Shown piece by piece: positions 58,404 through 64,000 of a stretch of 64,000 bases of DNA. Each line of letters begins with the position of its first letter. Position 1 is the stretch's first letter. Made by a program: the position numbers and the translations under genes. Below the pieces are notes generated by a model. That model did not search any database. It was not told the origin of the DNA and worked only from the letters and a program-made list of their open reading frames with translations. The stretch comes from Vanrija pseudolonga (Eukaryota; Basidiomycota; Tremellomycetes; Trichosporonales; Trichosporonaceae): NCBI RefSeq assembly GCF_020906515.1, contig NC_085855.1, positions 1,178,001-1,242,000 of the forward strand, read 5' to 3'.

Positions 58404-59377
58404 CTAAGCGGGCGAGAGCTTGGCGGCGGCCGCCTTGGCTGCCTTGGCCTTCTCCTCGGCGGCGTACGCCTCGGGGTTCTTCCTGCGCCAGTCCCAGATA
58501 CGGTACAGCTGGGTCAGGCCGGTCGTGCCGACGAAGAAGTTGACGGCGGCCAGCGAGTAGTTGACTGGCGTGATGACCAGCGAGTAGCGGACCTGTGGGT
58601 GGGGTGGTTAGTCGCGTCGCGGCACGTGGGGGGTGAGAAGGGCGTTGAAGCCGAGCCGTGGGATGCCGTGCGCGCCTCGCGTGACTGGTGACAGACCGAT
58701 GTTGCGCAGCTGGCACAGCGAGGTAGCCAACAAGCACGGCCAACAACCAAGACAAGCGGCAACGCGACCAGGGAACGACTCGAGCTTTCCATCTCGCGCA
58801 GCGCGCGCTTCTCCACGCGCTGACGCTGACAGGCGCACAACGGCCACGGCGCACCAGCCCTTTCCCGTCATCTCCAAGCCCACTCACCCAGATGAAGCCC
58901 GTAGCCGCGAGCGCGACGTTCTGGCTGACCGAGAGCTTGTCGGCAGGGCGCTGGAGGTCCTTGATGCCGGCAGCGACGAGGGCCCACTTGGCGAGGGGAG
59001 CCCAGAAGAAGATGGTCCTGTAGGGTGGGGTGGGGTAGTGCGGGGCGGTGGGCGTAGAGAAGCAGTAGCAGGCCGTAGTCGGATCAGGAGATGGACAAGG
59101 CGGGAGCACGACGCGTGAGATGAGATGCGATGGGACGCGACGTCACGAAGACCAGACGCGATGATATCAGACAGCGACGAGGAAAGCGGTCAACACAGCG
59201 GGTAGGCAGCACAGAGAAGAGTTCGTCAGCACGGTACATCGTACTCTTGGCCACACGCGGCGCGACGCACTTGGGACCAGCGGGGTGGTTGACAAACGCC
59301 TGCCACTTGGACGTGGCCTTGTTAGCGGCGGCGTTGGTGACCTTGGAAGCGGCGGCGCCTGTTGCGGGTCCGGACAT
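58404..59377 (-). CDS. MPC2: Mitochondrial pyruvate carrier subunit, Mpc2 type
   Basis: Three exons (minus), 59271-59377, 58888-59017 and 58404-58592, giving 141 aa, the usual size. The family signature is HPAGPK-TIFFWAPLAKWAL across intron 1, then IKDLQRPADKLSVSQNVALA, a second helix (ALAATGFIWVRYSLVITPVN) and a third (YSLAAVNFFVGTTGLTQLYRI). With Mpc1 it forms the inner-membrane heterodimer importing pyruvate. FFWAP and RPADKLS match Mpc2/Mpc3 rather than Mpc1. Its two introns are 253 and 295 nt, five to eight times longer than nearly all others in the window. No snoRNA boxes were evident in them. Confidence 0.94.
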
Positions 59378-59694
59378 TGTTGGGCTTTTGAGTGGTGAGG
59401 GGCGAGGCGAAGCGTAGTAGGCACAAGTCTAGGTTGTTGTTGCAATGTTATCGTCTCTAACTTGGTCGTCGTCGTCGTTGTCCGTCTGTCGGCGCTCCAG
59501 CTAGCGGCACTGGCATGTCATTGCCGCCTCCGCATTCAACTCCTCTGGGGCAGACAGGCAGGCAGCACGACTCAACTCACACTACGGCGCGCCGGAGTTT
59601 GACTCAATGTGGCACGGTTCGCATGGTTTCCACGTGGCGGGGCCCCAGATTATGTAACTGACTTTCCACCCGTCAACAACAATCGAAACCTGGT
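59378..59694. other. Divergent promoter region between MPC2 and the TFIIIC gene
   Basis: 317 bp shared by two divergent genes. No TATA box or other clear element was seen. A GTCGTC run occurs near 59466-59480. Confidence 0.5.
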
Positions 59695-62544
59695 ATGCGG
59701 TCATTGGGAAATATGGACAAGTTGCACGACTCTTCCCCAACCACTACCACCAGCATGAGCGCGAGCGCGAGCAGCACCCGCCCCCTGCCCGTGCTGATAA
59801 CGTCGCGCAGCGTACCCGGCCGCGTCGCCTCGCTGTCGCGGCGCAACGTCGCGTGGAGCGCGGACGGGCAGTGCCTCCTCGTCTCGCGGCATGGCGTGTC
59901 GATCACGGCAAGTATCTGGCGTGGGGTAGATGGGGGAGGGTGCGCTGACCGCGGCCGCAGACACCACACCTGATATCTACCCTTCCCGCGCCGAGCGTGC
60001 CGCTCAACTCGAGCATCTACGACGCGTTCGCGCCCAAGGCCTTGCTCGAGGAAGGCGACGACGACGACGATAACAAGGACGACATTGACGTGGACGGCGA
60101 CGGCGGGCCGTCGGCACGCAAGCTTGCGCGGCCCAAGGACGGGGAGGTGTGCTGGTGGATGACGAGCGTTACGTTCGACAGTAATCGCCAGCGGGAGGAC
60201 GTGTATGACTGGGCGGACGTGGGCGGTGGGTTCCAGGCGTCCTCTCGTCGCTGACCCGCCAGATGAGTACAGCGCCGTCCTGACCGACAATAACCGACAC
60301 GTGCGCAGCGCGGTGTGGTCGCCGTCGTGTATGAGCCGGATAGGCAGCGCCGTCGTAGCGGTGCTCACCAACTCGCTCAGCGTGTCAATCTACGAGCCGG
60401 CAGGCGACCCCCTCTCGCGCGGGTTCGAGGAGGCCGCCGACCTCTCCCAGGCCATGATGCGCCTGCTTGGGCCCGACCTCGTGCCGGACAACAAGCCGAC
60501 CACGCGGGCGATGCTGCGCATGCGCTTCACGTGCTTGGAGTGGAGCGACGCGCTGCCCATGGACAGCATGATTGGGGTTGATGGGAGCTTGCTCGCGCTC
60601 GGGAACCGCGCGGGCGGGGTCGCGTTCTGGAGGTGAGGAGGTGGGATGTGGGCGCGGCGCTGACGTGTAGTTATGCGAACGGTACTGCGAGCCTGATCGC
60701 CGAGGTACCCGTCCTACCGGCGTCGCCATTCGTAAGCGACCTCACATGGTCCAAGTGGCAGGCGGTGAACGAGACTACTCGTAGGTGTATGCCTGTCGGA
60801 CAACCTACTGACGCCAGGTGTCTCGCGGCTGGCTCTCGCAGGAACCGACGGCTCAGTATGCACGCTCTCCGTCCAGCGGATAGCTGTCCAGTCCAAAGAC
60901 CAGGATCCGACGTGGAGACTGGAGCTCGGCGAGCCGGTGGTCATCTCCCCTGCCGACCGGCGCACAATCACTGCCATCAAGTGGCTCACTGTGAGTCGCT
61001 CGGTGCTGTGACCTTATCTGACCGCAGGACGATCTCGTGATCTGGACCAAGTCTGGCTCTGTTCACTTCTGGCAGGCGTCACGGGGCGCTGTGAAGAGCG
61101 TCCGCCTGCAGCCGATCGGCAACTGGGCCGGCTCGAGCCCGCTCACCGCCTGTGCTGGTGGGTCGCGAGCTGTGCGAACCAGCTGACGCTAGGTATCCAC
61201 TTCGTCGCGCCGTCTACCGTGCTCGTCGTCCTTGGCACCCTGACACACCATGTGCTCGTCGACGTGACCACCGAGCCCAAGCTCGCCCCGCTTGCCGAGT
61301 CGCTCCGCCTCTCGCTGGCGGCACGCGACGCGTTCCTTGACGTGTCGCGCAACACGACATTACGGACCCTCCTCATGACTAGCGACCGCGAACTGACTGC
61401 CTCAACTGCTGGGTATGCCGCCCTTGGGGGGTCGTTTGACATTGCCACATGGATTACAGAGTAGGTAGCAGATACGCGACTACCTGCTGACACCAGACCC
61501 CTGACACTACACAACCTCGACAGCTTGACCGAGGTCCATCGTATCGATGATTTCATCGTTACCGACCTGAAGCACACGCAGGCGACGCCAGAGTCGATCG
61601 CCCAGGAGGTGGAGAAGGTGCTCGCGGATCCACCACGATGTAAGCTTTCCGGAACGGCTGAGCTGATATTAGTGTTTGACGTTGCGCCGCTTGTGCCGCT
61701 CATCTCGCTGGTGCTTCGCACCCTCGCCAGCGACTCCGACTCCGGAGAGCTGCTGCTGAAAATAATCTCCGCCTTCGACCCCGATACCGCGGGCCCATCA
61801 TTGGAATCATCGCCTTCATCACCACGGCAAGCCCTGATTCAGGCGCTGTGGGCTCATAAACCACTCGACCGGCTACGCCTCAGGCTCGTTCTCGCTTATT
61901 GGGGACAAGTAAGCGCCGTATCGTCAGACCTGCTGCTAATGCACAGCGCACGTTCCCCAGTGCATACGACGAGTTTACCACCGTAGCACGATCACTGGCG
62001 TCGACGCTGAGACGTACCATCGCGTCGCTGACGCTGGAATGGGCGGTGCGGCATACCTCGGCATCCCTCGGTGCAATCGATGAGCTCTACATCCACCACC
62101 TGATTGCGCTTAGTGGCGGATCTGGGCATATCGGTGCTCGTATCGTCAACTCGGCCACAAGCGCGGATGGCACCGACTCGTGCCCTGCGTGTAAGAGTGA
62201 GATTCCGTTCGTGGCGGACAGCGGGGCGCGGTGTGCCAAGGGGCATGAATGGGGTGAGTTAAGTCGCGGCGATGGTACGAGTGGCGTGATATTGACCTGC
62301 GTCAGAACGGTGCTCTGTCACTCACTTCCCCATCACAACGCCAGAGTATCGCTTGTGTCCTGTGTGTCCTGCCGTGTCCCTCATCCCCAGGAGCCAGATG
62401 GTGGCGGGTGGGGGCGGCGCGGCAACCGAGGCCAACGGCTCGGCGGCGGCGGCGGCGACGACAAGCGACTCGCTTGTGCAGTTTGCACTCGAGTCCGCAG
62501 TGCATTGTGTCATGTGTGGCGGGCGGTGGTCAACCGCGTTGTGA
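59695..62544 (+). CDS. TFIIIC subunit with WD40-like N-terminus and C-terminal zinc finger
   Basis: Eleven exons: 59695-59907, 59961-60225, 60263-60632, 60671-60780, 60818-60990, 61028-61157, 61193-61460, 61497-61639, 61673-61908, 61947-62253, 62306-62544, giving 817 aa. WD40-like blades are seen as NVAWSADGQCLLVSRHGVSI, HVRSAVWSP, FVSDLTWSKWQ and ITAIKWLTDDLVIWTKSG. The C-terminus has the TFIIIC-type zinc finger: CPACKSEIPF, then CAKGHEWERCSVTHFPIT, then RLCPVCPA and a final CVMCGGRW. By family it should be the TFIIIC90/Sfc9-like part of TFIIIC, which binds the tRNA-gene B box and recruits TFIIIB. Intron 1 is GC-AG (GCAAGT at 59908). The 33-nt intron at 61640-61672 is in frame and stop-free, so it could be retained. 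A second ATG at 59713 is an alternative start. Confidence 0.85.
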
Positions 62545-62988
62545 GGGGCCGTATGTGAGCGGGCGGACATGGTAGCGAGGTGTAGTCAGCTGGATACGTA
62601 GACGGGCGGGGCGGGGCGTCGCCCAATGCCAGCAGCTGTATTAATGGCGCGAGTTTGCGCGCAATGTATGGTCCATATTGCCGCGAGTGCCAGTCAGCCA
62701 ACACAAAAACAGCGGCGACATGCCGACTGACGCGCAGGTGCCGTTGACGAGCGGCAGCGGCAGTGGCGCAGCCCTGGCGCGCTGATAACGCCAGTGCCGA
62801 GGGGACACGAGCGCGTCGGCGCGTCGTGGGGTGGCGGGTGGCGGGTGGCGGGCTGCCGGCGGGTCAAGCACGTTCATCGAGCACATGTCACCAGCGGCCC
62901 AAAGTGGGGCCGGTACGCTCCGACGTTTGGTATCTGATAGCTTAGCCTGCACTGCACGGCATGCTTCGTAGTCGTAGTCATGCATTTG

Positions 62989-63011
62989 GATTTGGCATGG
63001 CATGCCAAATC
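62989..63011. repeat. Perfect 11-bp inverted repeat with 1-bp centre
   Basis: GATTTGGCATG and its exact reverse complement CATGCCAAATC flank a single G. It is a possible dimeric regulator-binding site about 715 bp upstream of the right-edge gene. Confidence 0.7.
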
Positions 63012-63590
63012 GTGGAGGAGTTGCGGTCGTCGAGTCGGTGTGTGGCCGCTCGCAGTGGCGGGTCCGGATCGACCCGGTGACAGAACGGCGGGGCGCGATT
63101 CGTCCCGACCTGACTCGGCGCCGAGGCGACAACCAGTGCAACAATGTTTGTTTTCACGGCGTTGGCGGCGTGCTCTGATCGAATGTAGATGCGTGCATGC
63201 GTGTAGTCCGACTCGGAGTACAGCGACTGCAAACATGCATGCATGCACGCCGGGGTTTGTGCAGCTTTTTGCTAGGCGGCAGCAGCCACGCCCCAGCTGG
63301 CCGGCCACAGAAAAGCGCGCGATTACGGGTTATCTGGGGCGAGAACGCGCCCGGCGGCGGGGAGGCGCCACTGATCTAGGGGTGGGCCCGACGTCATTGC
63401 CTTGCCCCTGGTCTGTAGCCCCGGCGGCAAGTGTAGCCTTTGGTATTCCCATTTCCGATGTTTGCCTCGGAGCGGAGAGAGAGAGAGAGGGTGGTGCATC
63501 AGCTGTGTGCCAAGGGCGGGGTATTGTTGATGCGACGGGCACGAGTCGACGACAGTGGCGAGTTTGCAGAGCTGCGCTGATCGGAACTGG

Positions 63591-63597
63591 TATATAT
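63591..63597 (+). promoter_or_regulatory. TATATAT core-promoter element
   Basis: TATATAT lies 128 bp upstream of the ATG at 63725, followed by a pyrimidine/CACCA-rich leader. It is the clearest plus-strand TATA box in the window. Confidence 0.6.
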
Positions 63598-63724
63598 CTT
63601 CGGGTTCCTCGAGGCGGTCGGTAGTCACTCAGACAAGACAACTTTCACCCGATAGCTAGCCAGCTACAACGTAGCACCACATCACACACCACACCACACC
63701 ACTCCACCCCCACCCCCCACCACC

Positions 63725-64000
63725 ATGTCCTCCCTCCTCGTTATGCCCCTCCGCGCCGGCGGGCCCAGCGTGCTCCGCATCGCAGCTACCAGCTCGCGTC
63801 GCGCACCGGCGCTCTGCCTCGCGGGGCTGCACACCAGCTCTATCGCGCGGACGCCGCCTGCGCCCAGCGCTGCGCCGAAGAACGCGGCGTCGTCTTCTTC
63901 TTCCTCGGCAGCTGCCGATGCGACGACGAGCGCGCTCTCTCACGAGGGGCGCGGGAGCGAGGGCGCGCACTACAACGGTGAGTGGCGCGCGGCGCGGCGA
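63725..64000 (+). CDS. First exon of a probable mitochondrial protein (partial, runs off the window)
   Basis: The exon runs 63725-63977 (84 codons plus one base), then a GTGAGT donor at 63978 and intron sequence to the window edge. The N-terminus is a convincing matrix-targeting presequence: Arg/Ser/Ala-rich with no acidic residue in the first 60, and an LHTSSIARTPP segment typical just before the cleavage site. A short Ala/Ser-rich linker and SALSHEGRGSEGAHYN follow. The mature domain lies beyond the window, so the function cannot be named. Confidence 0.7.
   Translation, partial: MSSLLVMPLRAGGPSVLRIAATSSRRAPALCLAGLHTSSIARTPPAPSAAPKNAASSSSSSAAADATTSALSHEGRGSEGAHYNGEWRAARR

Larger units (their letters stand above)
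62545..63724. other. 1.2-kb upstream region of the right-edge gene
   Basis: No protein gene is supported. It contains a 23-bp inverted repeat (62989-63011), repeated CATGCATG sequences near 63230-63250, a GA tract at about 63477-63490 and a TATA box at 63591. The last 60 bp before the ATG is a CACCACA-rich leader. Confidence 0.5.

Overview
The window is GC-rich eukaryotic nuclear DNA from a fungus, most likely a basidiomycetous yeast of the Tremellomycetes (perhaps Trichosporonales). The lineage is inferred from four things: nearly every gene is cut by tiny introns of about 33-60 nt, these have GTGAGT/GTAAGT-like donors, they carry a CTGAC/CTAAC branch motif 10-15 nt before AG, and a CAP10-type GT90 glycosyltransferase is present. 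I see no transposon, CRISPR array, tRNA or rRNA gene. Exon structures were worked out by hand from reading-frame continuity, splice consensus and protein-family knowledge. Nearly all close in frame, but none is confirmed by RNA.

Left part (1-24.1 kb). An unrecognised low-complexity protein (535-2355) is followed by a 10-exon multi-RRM RNA-binding protein (2551-6133, minus) and a 2-kb gene-free stretch. Next come a CAP10/GT90 glycosyltransferase (8161-10616) and a 2OG-Fe(II) oxygenase-like protein (10844-11962). Tudor-SN (12070-15391, minus) is divergent from the glutathione-degrading amidotransferase DUG3 (16137-17665). Isoaspartyl methyltransferase (17746-18821, minus), RPL10/uL16 (19181-19880, minus), phosphopantetheine adenylyltransferase (20661-22027) and an mtTFB/Dim1-like protein (22151-24108, minus) complete this part.

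Middle (24.1-46.5 kb). A 4-kb gene-free region precedes a 1,200-residue protein with a histone-fold-like N-terminus (28166-32365). Then come a GH20 beta-hexosaminidase with an unresolved frame change (33308-35345, minus), RGP1 (37182-40092, minus), the NuA4 acetyltransferase ESA1 (40840-42549) and the rRNA methyltransferase SPB1 (42752-45759, minus).

Right part (46.5-64 kb). An unknown proline-rich protein (46549-50013) is followed by a hybrid histidine kinase (50120-54138, minus), an NAD(P)-dependent SDR epimerase (55672-57003, minus), mitochondrial pyruvate carrier MPC2 (58404-59377, minus), a TFIIIC zinc-finger/WD40 subunit (59695-62544) and the first exon of a probable mitochondrial protein running off the edge (63725 onward).

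Most genes are housekeeping and do not form a cluster. RPL10, SPB1, TFIIIC and ESA1 serve ribosome production and transcription. RPL10 does not share a promoter with them. SND1/DUG3 and SPB1/unknown each share a divergent promoter with a CACGTG element. The most unusual signals are coding micro-exons of 7-15 nt, two introns whose length is a multiple of three and that lack an in-frame stop, a GC-AG intron, a duplicated C-terminal motif in the PPAT, a histone-fold module on a long disordered protein, and the large insertion in DUG3.
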